Assembly: GCA_001600415.1 (NCBI GenBank)
Contig: BCJX01000007.1
Span: 124,001-188,000 of the forward strand
Direction of reading: 5' to 3'
Source of the DNA: Pascua guehoae
Taxonomy: Eukaryota; Basidiomycota; Tremellomycetes; Trichosporonales; Trichosporonaceae
Length of the DNA stretch: 64,000 nucleotides
Positions within the stretch are counted from its first letter, which is position 1; the number at the start of each line of letters is the position of its first letter. The notes under the pieces are model-generated. The model saw only the letters and a program-made list of their open reading frames with translations. It did not search any database and was not told the DNA's origin. The translations under genes and the position numbers were made by a program. Of this stretch, positions 11,884-23,530 are shown in pieces.

Positions 11884-11956
11884 TGCCCCCAAACAGAGTC
11901 GAACTGCTGACCTCACCCTTACGAAAGGCGCGCTCTACCAACTGAGCTATACGGGC
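11884..11956 (-). tRNA. tRNA-Thr (anticodon CGU)
   Basis: The minus strand folds as a 73-nt cloverleaf: D arm GCTC..GAGC, anticodon stem CGCCT/GGGTG with loop TTCGTAA (anticodon CGT, reading ACG), T arm AGCAG-TTCGACT-CTGTT, discriminator A, no intron. The acceptor stem GCCCGTA/TGGGGGC has a G5-G68 mismatch, which is unusual; otherwise all invariant positions are present. Confidence 0.9.
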
Positions 11957-13079
11957 ATCCATGAGTGCAGGAATCTTCTGTGCGCTGGCACGGGGCAGTC
12001 TCTGGACAAGATTCAACTTGTCTTTTACTGCACGTTTGACACGGCACAAGCGCTGCAGCATGCAGCACGTTTTCTTGGCAAGCTGGACACGGCTGGGGCT
12101 GTGGCATGTGGCACAGAGCACGCCCAATTGTCTCACGAAGCTGGAGTCATTGGCCGTGCTAGTCTTAGCTCTGAGCGGTAGGCAGGCGACCTGTGCAGCG
12201 TAGCAACTATGGCCTGTTAGCCATCGATCCGAGTTGAAGAGGTTGCCGAGGTCCAGGGGTCATTTCGATGGCCGATGGGCAGATGGGTAGAAAGCGATCT
12301 CTGTTCTCTCTTGAGTGGCGCCATGCACCCCAGCTCCCGCCGTCCTTTCGTGTTGGAGGTCTTATATGTCCCGAGCAGCACACAACCGGCTCCTCTACGT
12401 CGAGCCTCCAGTCATTTAGACATGTTAACGTTGTAATTACGCGGTTTGAAACCATTGTGCTCTTAACCCACATTGTAGAATTCCAGTCGTGTTGGGAGGG
12501 GGAAGAGGTTCTGTTATTTGAACTCTGACCGACCTGCGTCTTGCGTGGCCGTCTCGTTGCCACTTTGCCCCAACCACCGCTCGAGGCAGTGCCGTCTTAA
12601 CGACCAGCATCCGTCATGCGTCCCGTCGCTTGTTTTCCGGCATACGCGGTATGAATAGCTCCAGTAGTGTCCGTGTCCCCGCGTCCGCACGACCCACAGC
12701 CCACGTTGCGGGTGAGGATATGTTCGTCGGTATCGGTACATCGGTAGTCGCCAACGCACTGCCTGTGGCGATACTGTGAAGCTCTCGTCGGTCTCGTCCG
12801 CACGCCACGCGCCACAGGTCGGTTGCAAGTGCTGATCCGGGACGGAAAAAGACCTGCACGTGACCCGCAATGTCTTGGCGAGCGCCCACATGATGCAAAC
12901 GACGTGTGTGGAGTAGTCCATGCTGTGCACTGCCTCTCTCCATCTCGCAGTTGCGTCGGAATGGAACAATATACGAGACGGCGTCCTCGATCCCCTCACA
13001 AACCTCGTGCACACGGTGCACACTTGAGCAACCTGGGGGTTTGGAACACCCGCCCATTCTCTTTCCCTGCACTCTCACC
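11957..13079. other. gene-poor interval before the GPI-anchored protein
   Basis: Several open frames of 80-220 codons exist on both strands, but they overlap one another, lack recognisable motifs and lack splice logic. I call no gene. Confidence 0.4.
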
Positions 13080-13847
13080 ATGCTGGCATATACACTCCTC
13101 ACCGCCACGCTCTTCACGGCCGCGGCCGCCCAGGCACCAACACCAACACGCACGCTCGCCGCGCCGCTGAGCGCACGCACGCCCATCGGATGTCCCGCCA
13201 ACCACTCTGCAGCGGACATTCTCTGCGTCGGGCCCGGCGCCAACAACGGGACCGTGACGTGGCCCAACGCCACGTCCGGGTGGGCCGTGGGCGGCTACCC
13301 TGTCGTCGAGTGGTCGCCGCCCCGGGCCGACGTGTACGCCGACAACGCCACGGCGAGCGTCTGGCTGTTCAACAGGGACGCGAGTGTGCTCTCCCATGCT
13401 GTCGAGGTTGTTGCGTCTGTCGAGCTCAAGAATGGGAGCGCGTTCAACTCGACCCAGATTAGGTGTGTAGCCGAGGGCCCGGAGGAGCCCCCCGCTGGCT
13501 GACCTTTGAGTGCCGACCAGATCAGGCCCGGGACCGGGTACTGGCTCTACGTCACGGTCGACACGGGCATCAACGACACGGCCGCACCGGGCATGGACCC
13601 GTTTGTCTACGGCACCACGCAAGAGTTTGAGGTCGCGGCGGCAGGCACAAACGTCACCTATCCGGGCGCATACGCTGGTCTGGGCCAGGGCGGAGAGGCG
13701 TCGGGAGAGGGAGGGCAAAGCACGCAGCCGTCGCAGCCATCGGCGTCGGGGCAGGCACAGGAGACCGAGCCGTCGGCAGGCTCGCGCGTGGCCGTGGCGC
13801 TTCCTCTCGCGGCAGTGGTGCTTGTCGCGACCCTCTGTGTGTTCTAG
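13080..13847 (+). CDS. Secreted, probably GPI-anchored cell-wall protein (Kre9/KNH-like N-terminal fold possible)
   Basis: 239 residues from exons 13080-13462 and 13511-13847. The protein starts with a clear signal peptide (MLAYTLLTATLFTAAAAQA). A Cys-containing, N-glycosylation-rich region with at least six N-x-S/T sites follows. GYPVVEWSPP, SVWLFN and a later GYWLYVTVD resemble the Ig-like beta-sandwich of Kre9/KNH-type fungal wall proteins. A Ser/Gly/Gln-rich stalk (~175-210) leads to a C-terminal hydrophobic segment ending in VLVATLCVF, preceded by small residues fit for GPI attachment. The single intron has donor gtgtgt and acceptor ttgag. The role in the wall is inferred; a lineage-specific surface protein is the alternative. 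Confidence 0.75.
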
Positions 13848-16673
13848 GTCCCGGCGTGTGGTTGGCCTAGCGGGCGTGCATGCATTGTTGTGATCCATGG
13901 TCCATGCATGGTGCTCGAGCGAAAAGGACGGGGTCAGCAGGCAGACCAGTGGCATGGGGTCAAGTTGTGTGGGTGTAGACGGTCCGTGAGGCGCGCCGCT
14001 TTGGCTTGTCCTCGCCCCCAGAGATTACCGCACGCCAGCCTCATCCCAACAGTGCTAGATACATGGCCTCACAGGGGGAACGCTCTCAACGGCTCAACTT
14101 GATAATACACCTACCACCTTACCACCCCCTCGTCCACCAATCACTCCCACCCACGCCGCACTCGCTCGCGCCCCACGACACTCGTCTCGGCAGCAGCGTG
14201 AGCCACGCCCTCCGCACCCCCGCCCTCGTGAGCGTTTTAGACACCCTCTGTTAACTATTAATGGTGGACCAGACCGCTCCGAGGCCCGCCGCCGGCGGGT
14301 TATCTCCATTCAAGGGGTCGATCTTCATTACCGGTGCGTTCCGAAACTCGTGAGGCAGCCACAGTGCACAGTGACTACTCGAGCGCGTAGCATTGCGCCT
14401 TTCCGGGACGTACCTGTCATCTGGACCATGCAGCCACAACTGGTGTGTCTCCCTCCCTCCTTTGGCAGCCACAACTGGGCTGGGTGTCTCCTCTCCTTAC
14501 TTGGCAGTGCCAACATTCCAACGCCACGGGGCTCGTGCGACTATCCAAGATATACCCCCATGCACGGTGCTGCTGGCATTTGGTGGTGCAATCGAGCGCC
14601 TCGCAACTTTGTCAACCGGCACGGCACGTTCGCCGTCACCGCGCCGGACTTGTGCGGCTGGCTGATAACGCCTGGGCACGTGAATGTGCCTGCCTGGTCT
14701 TGTGACGCTCATGCCGAGGACGGTCGCAGCGTTGCTCTGCAGAGTCGGGCTCCACCGAGAAACAGAGTTTGAGCAATCATGCTTTCATTTGTTTGCATCC
14801 AGACCACGGCATGGATGGCGAGCTAGCGAGATTGTCCTTTGTCGTTTTGTTTTTCCTGGGTATTTCCCCGTCGGCACACGAGCCGCCACGACCCAAAGGA
14901 CCCACAGGACCCACAGGACCCACAGGAGCCCCTTGGGGAGCCGCCTCTTTCTGATCATTTCATCTGATCCTTTTGATTTGCCAACGAGGCAACATGGACG
15001 TACGACTGGGGACCGTGCGCCGATACTGTGAAAGCGGCGCGGCGGCCCACCGGGCACCTTTGTACAATTCAAACACCTGGTGTGGGGGAGGGGACGGGGG
15101 TTGGTTACAATTGGCCTAAGAGGCAAAGTTGGTTTGTGCGTCGTGTGCTGTCTCAACAGAGGTGGTACATTGGTGAGTGAATCAATGGGCATCCGTGCGC
15201 CGTTCCTATCAATCTGGAATACCGGAGGCGCTCGCCTCGCTCCTCTCCTCTCCTCCGGAATTCTTCGGATGCCTCCGCGTCGCTCCAGTTCTGGGGTCCA
15301 ACATGACAGATACTTTGGGCATGTTCTGGAATGGTAGCTGGCCGGCCTGAACACGAGTCTGCACAAGCAGTGTGTGCCATATGTTCTAGGCAGCCCTCTG
15401 TTCCACAATCCTGCAACAAACTTGCAGTGGCCCCGATCTTGTCACTTTGGGGAGACGTCACTGCGGGTGGCACTATCCAGGGACCACCAGACCTCTGCAC
15501 GAGAAGGAGCCGCCCAGGTGGTCAACGAGGATCCCAACGTCTTGTCTGCGCACTGGGGTCGGCACTAAAATAAAGGCAAAGTCTCACCGGCCAGTTGGCC
15601 GGGTGTGAGTGGCATGGAACAGACATAGAACCGGATGATGGACAGGTACCGCCGCAAGTATGCCGGTGCCTCACCGCCTATCCGGTGTGGTCGGAGGGGC
15701 GGTAGTACCAGTGGGTGGGTACGAGCAGAAAGAGAGTCACGGTGTGTCGGGTCAAGTGTCGGCAGGACCAGTGTTCGGTAGAGACGGCAAAAATGGACAT
15801 GTGGTGCCCCAAATGCTGCTAGTACGCCGCACATGAGTAGTAGAGTATTTATGCACACGCCGCACTCGCCGACCGGTCTCTCACTGTCCCTTTATATTTG
15901 TTGTTTATCAGGCACCGTCAGTGTCAGTGTCGGGAGAATCGCCGCTTTATCAACCTGTACGTTATCCCCTCTCACTGGGTCGTTTTTTGCCGCCGCCACT
16001 GCCGTCAGCCGCAACATGGCAGTCAAACCCAGATCGATCCCCCACCCTGTACACCTGTCCCTGTCTGTCACCAGTGCCGTTTGCCCGACCAACTACTGGA
16101 GGTGAGACCCATGGGTCGGTCGGGTTGGTCTAATCCAATACCGCATGCAAACCCTGGACCACCTCTTTGGTGGTGTCCTTGTCCCGCCCGGCCGCGCGCG
16201 CGCTGGGCTGGGCGTCGTCTGGGCGGTGGGATGGCGTTTGCGCCTCGCCTCGGCGTGGTCGCCGCGCCGTCTACCCCGCGCCCCCCCGCCCCCCGCCCCC
16301 CGCGCTCACTGCATGCGGTAGCCGCTCTCCCTCTCCCGTCCACACTGTATACATGCGTCGGCGGCCACCCACCCACCCCACACGCACACGCGCGGGGCGG
16401 GGGCACCAGTTGTAAAATGCAAACCACGACCATCAAACTCGACGTTTGCCTACAGTACATAGATAGCCTGGTCTTCTTGGTCCATTTACACCCACCTCGG
16501 CCTTGCTCCTCTGCTTTACCCCTTTTGACGCTGCTTGTCGTTGAACAACCGCCGCTCGACAACACACGGACTCACTCGACTCCGATAACAAACCCACGCC
16601 ACCGCAAAGACACCGCACTTGACCGGCCGCTACCACTTTCCTCCTACCCCTCGCCATTCTCGCACACGACGAA
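13848..16673. other. 2.8-kb region without a supported gene
   Basis: I find no domain, signal peptide or consistent splicing here. It holds a tandem duplication at 14429-14508, a short (CCCACAGGA)n run near 14896-14930, and from about 16,260 a C-rich stretch leading into the 5' leader of the kinase gene. Fast-evolving small genes or a non-coding transcript cannot be excluded. Confidence 0.4.
14429..14508. repeat. tandem duplication (GCAGCCACAACTGG units)
   Basis: Two adjacent units of about 37-40 bases share GCAGCCACAACTGG and a GTGTCTCC core. Confidence 0.7.
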
Positions 16674-18624
16674 ATGTCCCCTCCCCAAACCCCCGCGCAT
16701 CTCCCGCGCCTCATCCTCGTCGCCGACGGCGGCGGGAGCAAAGTCTGCGTCGTCGTCCGCGCCGACGACGGCACCGAGGTCCGCGGCACCGCCGGCCCGT
16801 GCAATGTGTGAGTCGTCTAGAGTGCAGTGGGGACAAGGGAGAGAGAGAGTGAATGTGAAGAAGGAGGGAGCGAGAAGAAGCAGAAGACACGAAGGGGGAG
16901 GCTTTTACCTTGGTGACGACTCGGGGGCCGTGCACAAGCGCGGCTCTAAGGCCGTGGTGACGGCGGTGACTGCCATGCTCGCACCGCCTCCCGGCCTTGC
17001 CGGCCATGTCCCTTGTCGCTCTCCGTCTTGCTCGTCACTCTCACTCTCCCTCGCTTCCTTGCTTCGCGCTCCACTTGCTATACTTCCTCACCTGCTCGTC
17101 TCTCGTCGCACTCTCAGGCCCCACCGCTAATCCCAGCCAATCCGTCGGCCATGTCCCCGCCGCCGACCGCATCCTCGAGGCAACCTACCGCGCGCTCCTG
17201 CAGCTGCCCCCGTCCTACCTGCCCAGCACCTTGACGATCCCCTTGCTCTCACCACAGCTGCCCCCCGCCGTGCCCCGCAGCCGCGTAGCGTCGCCCGCCC
17301 CATCCGGCGCCAACACGCCGCGCCCGGGCTACCCGCCCCTCTCCGAGTCGCTGTTCGAGTATGCGTGGATTGCGCTCGCGGGCATGACTACCCCCGCGGA
17401 CGCGACGGCGTTTATCCCGTTTGTGAGCAAAGCGCTCAACGTGCCCAAGGAGAAGATTAGCATGAACAATGGTACGTGTGGGCGTGCCGACGGGCCGGTG
17501 TACCGGTGTAATGTTGTAATGTTTTCCTGAGGCCAACAGAGGGTCTGTGTGAGGGTCTTGTGCCAGTGGCCCACTGCCTCTTCTCTGGTGGCTTCACCCC
17601 TCGCTCCAACTTGACCCGAGTGTTCACATGGCTAACACACCCAGACGTCAACCTCCTTGCCGCACCAGCACTCAACCAGACGGGCATCACACACTGTGTG
17701 GCCGTCGTCTGCGGCACGGGCACGATTGCCAAGACGCTCGGCGTCAGCGGGTCGGCAGCCCATCTGCCGCCCTCGCCTCCGCAATCAGTGGCCGAGGAGC
17801 CCCACGCCAACGGGACCACCAATGGCAGTGTCAACGGCGACGCCGAGCCAAAGCACAGCCGCCTCGACAAGGGTCTTGGTCTCGAGGACATTGGCCTGTC
17901 GCGTGGTTGGGGATACATGTGAGTTGAAGTTGAGCGCGTCTCGGCGTCGTCCCCGTACATGCTCCACGCGTGACGCCGTTGTACCTCTTTCATTGTGTGC
18001 CCACCCTGAACTATACTGACGGCCAGGCTCGACGACGAGGGCTCTGCATTCTGGATCGGGCGCCTTGCCATCCGCTACCTGCTGAGCCAATGGGACCGTG
18101 AAAACAGCCCCGGACTGTACTCTACTGGCGTCCCACCGAAACTGCCGCTCTACTACGACCTGATCGACTACTTTGCGGTCGACGACCCGACCGAGCTCAT
18201 TGGCATTGTCTCGCTCATGACCGACTTTGTCACTGGCCTGAGCACGGGCGAGGCGAGCGCCAAGCGCAACGCGTACCAGGCAGGTGCTGGCCGTGTCGTC
18301 TTCAAGTGGGCGTTTCCAGAGGAGCAAGGTGTCGAGCTCAAGACGGACCTGGACCGCGCGAGCCACGAGGCCGCACTGAGCATTGCACGCAAGGCAGTCG
18401 AGCCCCTCGTCGAACTCATCACCCTCGCACTCGGAGACGGCACACGCGTGTCGCCATCAACCACGGCGCTCAACCTCGGCGGCGGCCTCATGAACTCGAA
18501 GGGATACCGCTCGCTCCTCATTGAGCGTCTCAAGGCCAACGGCATTGTGTTCCGCCACGTAAACCTCGTCGACGACGCGGCCGGAGAGGGCGCAAAAGCC
18601 ATTGCCGCAGCGGCGTTTGCCTAG
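16674..18624 (+). CDS. N-acetylglucosamine kinase (BadF/BadG/BcrA ATPase fold)
   Basis: Family reaction: phosphorylation of GlcNAc to GlcNAc-6-phosphate, which salvages chitin-derived amino sugar in the cytosol. Exons 16674-16807, 17137-17471, 17645-17918 and 18027-18624 give 446 residues in phase. ASKHA-fold motifs are visible: phosphate-1 loop LVADGGGSKVCVVV near the start, phosphate-2 loop CVAVVCGTGTIAKT, and the C-terminal adenosine loop NLGGGLMNS. An inserted low-complexity segment (PPSPPQSVAEEPHANGTTN, residues ~190-225) interrupts the domain. The first splice is set by acceptor 17136 (branch GCTAAT), giving GPCNVQSVGH; the nearer AG at 17117 would create a stop. It could act on another sugar, since family members also include glucosamine kinases. 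Confidence 0.85.
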
Positions 18625-20788
18625 GCGTGAGCCCAAGGCGGTCACCGAAGGCGTGCAGGGCACTCCCCCAAAGGCGACTGGAACGAAAGACGATCGGCAC
18701 TACGGCACACGCCACGTAGCATGTGCAGCGCCGTGCAGCGCCATGACGGCGCAACTAGGTGGCAACGTTTGGCATCTCTGGGTTTGTATCAATGTTATGT
18801 ACCGGGTATCGCTGGCAGCGGGGTGTGTGCAGCAAAGTACTGTGTGCACACCGAAGTGTGCGCGCCGGAGGGTGTACGAGAGTGCACGTTCTCGAGGGGC
18901 TGGATGCTAGCAGCGTTGCTAACTGTGTTGCTAACGGCGTTGCTAACAGCGAATAAGCGTTGCTAACAGCATTGCCAACAAGCCCTGCAACAAGCCCTGC
19001 TACCCAACCTTGCTACCGGGGTCGCTAACCAGTGTCTAACCGCTCACCTATCACCTAGCACAGCCACATGTGCCGGCACCGAGCGAACGCCGCCGACGTC
19101 TCCGAAGCCTTTGGGGCTGCCGTCATGTGATCGCCCCGGCCGGGCACGCACCCAACCAACCGTACCACCCGCTACCACCCCCGACCACGCCCCTACCGCC
19201 CTGCGCACCACGCGCCGCCTGCAACGCCTGCAGCGCCTGGAACGCTTGCGCCGCTTGTGGCCCCCGCCGTGCTAGCAGTAGTACGGCATCATGTATAGCG
19301 CCCGCTAGCGCCGTCGGCGCCGTCGCGTGGGTCGCCTGGGGAATATCCGGACATCCTGCAATTTCCGAACCACCCAGACCGCCCCGGTGACTTCGGAGCG
19401 CGGGGCCGTTCGTCAGCCGCCGCGTGTTGGTGAATGGGTGGTTTGACGCGGAGAAATTGGGTGGGAACGTGGTTGTTCAGTCTTTCCCTGTGCCACCGAC
19501 GGACCTCTAGGTCAGAGGTGTAGGCAGCCTCTGGGCTGCAGGGTCAGGACAATGGTTGGACACATCCACAGACGTCCCTCTAGATGGCCTCTCCGCTCAT
19601 TTCCTCCACATGGCCTTGGAAAGGTGCTGTGCGCGTAACCAAGCTCATCGCGGCAGTCTCAATATTGGAACGCACCTGAAAGTACTACACGGTCAGCAGG
19701 CGCCAATGGCGGGACTGTACAGTCGGACGCAGACTGGCCTGGAAGCGGCGGCGCTTTACGCTGGCGGCGGCCTCGAGGACCGACGCCCTTGTTCTGACGG
19801 GTGTGGGGCGAGCGGGGCTCGGGTGCCTTGCCAGTGTGTCACGACGGCCCTGCCAAGGTGCGACTCCTAATAATGGACGCGCTTGGTCTGGCCGCACGTT
19901 GTTGGGGAACGGTGGCAGTGCGGTATCCACAGCTGCGATGCCCGTTTCCCCCAAGACCCTGGACAGCTGTCAGCTGTCCAAGTGCCGCAATAGTGGCTCT
20001 GTTGTGACAGCGACCATTGCTGTGCTTCTGGGGCCAGAGGACGCAAGGCGGTGCTGCGAGCACACCACCCGGCCAAAACGTAGGTTGCGTTTATCGCTGT
20101 CTGTACGTGTCACGCGTTGATATCAAGCCGACCATATCACGTCACTGGCACAATACAGAGTTTTCTGGGCCGGTTCCCTGACGACCCCCGCGCCCAGAAG
20201 CTGGACGAAGTGGCGCAACAGGCCGCTCGTCAGCGCACCGCCACGAGCCTCGCGTCACGAGTTTCATCGCCATGTATCATCGCCTTTACACTGCATCCCT
20301 CGTTCTGAGTGCACACAGGACAGGCACCACTTGAAAGTGAGTTTGACGCAGCACTGGTCCACAGAGCAAAGCTGTGCACCGTATTCTGATACTACTCTTG
20401 GGCCAGCGACGATGCAGCTTCCCCTGGTGTTTCAGATGGATCGTTCCTCATGTGCCTCTCACGTTCCGCTCACGTTCCTCAACACCGCCCACCGTTCACG
20501 CACAGCCTTGAGGAACAAGCGAACGGTCTTGGTCAAGGATAATTTGTGTCGTGTTCTGGGACGTGAAACCTCGTTTTGGAATAAACCTTGTCGGCTTGGT
20601 GAAGGTGGCGATGATACCCGCGATAAACCTTGCCTCGCATTGTCAAAGGGGCGATGACAATGCACTCGACGACGAGGTACGGGGTGGTTGCCAACGTAGC
20701 GAGTGGGATGTTGGCTTGCAGCGCCGTATAAGAACACTATTGGGGTCCAACACAAAGACGAAAGACCATCCCAAGTCATAGCAGCAAC
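18625..20788. other. 2.2-kb region without a supported gene
   Basis: Only short, motif-free open frames. It contains the GTTGCTAAC repeat cluster at 18912-18970 and a C-rich, low-complexity segment around 19,130-19,260. Confidence 0.4.
18912..18970. repeat. short tandem repeat, GTTGCTAAC units
   Basis: Four to five copies of a 12-15-base unit with the core GTTGCTAAC. The core matches a fungal branch-site consensus, but no gene surrounds it. Confidence 0.75.
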
Positions 20789-22175
20789 ATGCTGGTCGCA
20801 TTATTCCTCTTACTCTGCGCAGTGACGGTGGGGGCAACACCAGTTGGCAGCAAGCGTCCGACTACAATTCCAATGAAGCGGCACCATCTAGGGTCCGAGT
20901 CTCGCGCCGCGCTCAAGCGCAATCTCCAACTGGCCGGTCGTGATGAAAGTCGTGTTTCGTAAGTGATGTACGGGATTTGTTGCTGACACACCTAGCCTCG
21001 CAAACAGCGGCCACGGTTATAGGTATTCCTTGCCTGTCGAGATTGGCTCGCCACCACAGACCGTCTACATGGCGGTAGATACGGGCTCAGCCGTGCCATG
21101 GGTGTATACCGAGCACTGTCCACAATGCTCAGACGTGGTGTTCAACCGGGACAAGTCAGAGTCATTGACGACGACCGACTACGAGTTTCATTTGACCTAC
21201 GGAGGCGCGTACGACATGCCTGTCCATGGCTACTCAGGAATCGACACTTTCTCGATCGGCGGCATCACCGTCAAAGATCTTTTGTTCGGTATGTCCTGGC
21301 CCCCCTTGCCTTCTCTTGTCCCATTTGTATTGCTGTTTTCTGATGCCGCCAGGACTAGCCGATTCAGGGTCAAAATTTCCCGTCCCAGAGCCCACTTCAG
21401 GCCTTTTTGGATTGCAGCGGAACGCCGAGGCGTTTATTGTTCGCGCCCTGTCGCAAATGTCCCTCCCATATGTCGGCTTGTTCTTTCGCCGCAACATTGA
21501 TGGGTTTGACGATGAGACATACAATAAGGCGGACGACTACACGACCGAGGGCGGGGCAATGACGATCGGGTGAGTCAAAGGTCCACATTGACACGTGTCC
21601 TGACGTGCAGCGGCGTTGATGACAAGTACATGAGTGGGGACATCAACTGGGTCGAGCGTGGCGAGGACACGGAGGGATGGAACGCAAAGATCCAAGGCAT
21701 GAGAGTCAACGGCAAGGACGTCAATCTCACTACTCCAGCCGGTCACATCGACGTTGGGAGGTTTGACACTGGCAACTCGGGGTGGTATGTACATGAAAGC
21801 TTGGCGCCCAACATCTTCGACCTCGTGCCAGGTGCACAACAGCTAGACGACGGGGACTGGGGCATCCCATGCGATTCGGTCCCCGTTGTGTCCCTCGTCA
21901 TGAATGGACAGGATTACCCCGTGTCCCGAATCGACATGGACCTTGGACCTGTGGGCGATGACGGGTTGTGCAGAGCTGTCATCCGTACATCTGACCGCTT
22001 GTGGGTATCTAGAACACTAGTCCAGCGCTCATGACTTAGGGTGCACGATGTGGGCGACCCCTTCCTCCGCAATGTTTACACTGTGCTACGGTACGGCGAT
22101 GACCCCGCCATGGGATTTGCAAGACTCGCCAAAGGCGTCCAGAACTTTGGAGTGCCCAAGCCCCAGGGTCGTTAA
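20789..22175 (+). CDS. Pepsin-like (A1) aspartyl protease, secreted
   Basis: 401 residues from exons 20789-20958, 20996-21288, 21353-21569, 21611-22000 and 22040-22175. A signal peptide (MLVALFLLLCAVTVGATP) is followed by a basic pro-segment. The mature domain starts YRYSLPVEIGSPPQTVYMAV with the first catalytic Asp in VDTGSA; a CPQC pair forms the usual small disulphide. The second catalytic Asp lies in RFDTGNSGW. The C-terminal signature VGDPFLRNVYTVLRYGDDPA is present. The stop TAA at 22173-22175 is followed in the same frame by 83 more sense codons, Thr/Pro-rich at first, up to a TAG at 22422. A phase-0 intron 22152-22223 would bypass the stop, so the protein may be longer and wall- or membrane-attached. 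Confidence 0.87.
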
Positions 22176-22424
22176 TTCCCGGAGACGCCCGCCACAACCA
22201 AACCTTCAACAACCTCAACGAAGGAGGTATCACCCCCAGCTGCACCGACGACTACAACGACAACCACCAAGGAGGCCGATCCGCCTACCCCAACAACTCC
22301 CACGACATCCGAGGCGTTCCAGGACAAAATCCTACACCAAGTCGAGAGCTTCCAGGCAAAAGTCAACCCAGCTCAACAAGAGTCTGTCAAGAGTTTGATG
22401 CCGGTGAACGGACCCCACGTCTAG
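22176..22424 (+). other. in-frame Thr/Pro-rich extension behind the protease stop codon
   Basis: It is open in the same frame as the protease. It encodes a Thr-run and Pro/Thr-rich stalk, then a helical stretch and TAG. Composition matches the stalk of many fungal surface proteases. It is reached only by splicing out 22152-22223, by stop readthrough, or not at all if the TAA is a recent truncation. Confidence 0.5.
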
Positions 22425-23530
22425 ACGGTCGAGAAAGTCACCGCCTCGAAGAAAAAGAAGAGGTCTCGCTTAACATGAGCAGTCTAGCAGGGGGACAAGG
22501 TCGAGGACACGTTTCAGGCGCGTAACTTCGACGTCTGATACCACATCCACCAAGCGGCGATATGTAGAGCGGTCGTAAGCGGTTGTGATTTCGCGTACTG
22601 TAGTTGTAGGTTTCCTCATATTGTCGCTTTTCATGCATCTCATGCCTACTGACGTTGCTGTCTATGCTGCGCCGTGCATGTAAGGAGGCTAGGACATGCA
22701 CGCACGTACCCTGCTCCCCAACTGCTATCGAGCCCCATCGCTTCTGCCTACTGAGGGTCATCCCACAACTGCCCTCCCGATTCTTACCATGTCAACTACT
22801 AATGTTTGGACCTCAGCCAGCGCGCAACTGACGACTCGTCAAATGCATGGGAGATTGTACAGTTTCCAATAGAATGGGTGGTATTGCGGTCGTAAAGTAC
22901 CATTTGATGACATCCGACCTCCGAACGCGGCCACCTGTTTGATTCTTCGACCGGCGCTGACGTGCTAGGCGCGATAGTTTAAAGACGGTCTGACGCGCGA
23001 CCGCGCCTGTAGGGGGCGACGGAAGAGTGGATAACCATGGGTCACTTTTTTTATTTCCGTGAGTGTGTACATGTATATGAGGTCTTTTCGGCTTTTCGTC
23101 TCCTTTTGCCAGTGCTCGCTTGTTTGCTGCTTTGGTCCTGGCCTTGTTCTTGACAGCACCAACTGCCACTGATCCGAGCGACGGCATGGTTAACACGGAC
23201 CTGAGACTCGACGTACTACAAGTCTGGCACCGTTGTTACTTTCTGGCAAGAGCCTTCCTGTCCTCATGGGCGTCGAAGTGCACCTTGGCAACCGTTTGGT
23301 ATGCATGTCTTTGTTGAAGACGGCGGCCGACAGTCAGTGGACGTCACCAACAACCGCTAGCAAGTGCTCATGGCCGACGGGCATCGGGGTGGACGGTCCG
23401 TGGCCGAGGTGGAGGGTGGTGGAGGTAGGTCCAGCACCTTCCAGCCATGGGGGGGGGCTGGTCACCTATAAACCAACGTGTCCAGAGGGTTGTTAGCAGA
23501 CTCACTCGTCAGAACGACTAGAACGAAACA
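22425..23530. other. intergenic region, protease to aldo/keto reductase
   Basis: No convincing gene. A basic open frame on the minus strand (about 22813-23187) was considered and not accepted. Confidence 0.4.

Noticed and set aside
14896..14930. CRISPR-like short repeats
   Set aside because: A simple 9-bp slippage tract without spacers, in a eukaryotic genome.
18912..18970. GTTGCTAAC array as a splicing or telomere-like element
   Set aside because: No telomeric motif and no flanking exon; treated as a simple tandem repeat.
22813..23187. Basic minus-strand ORF
   Set aside because: It looks Arg/Lys-rich at first, but there is no family, no splice support and it degenerates into low complexity.
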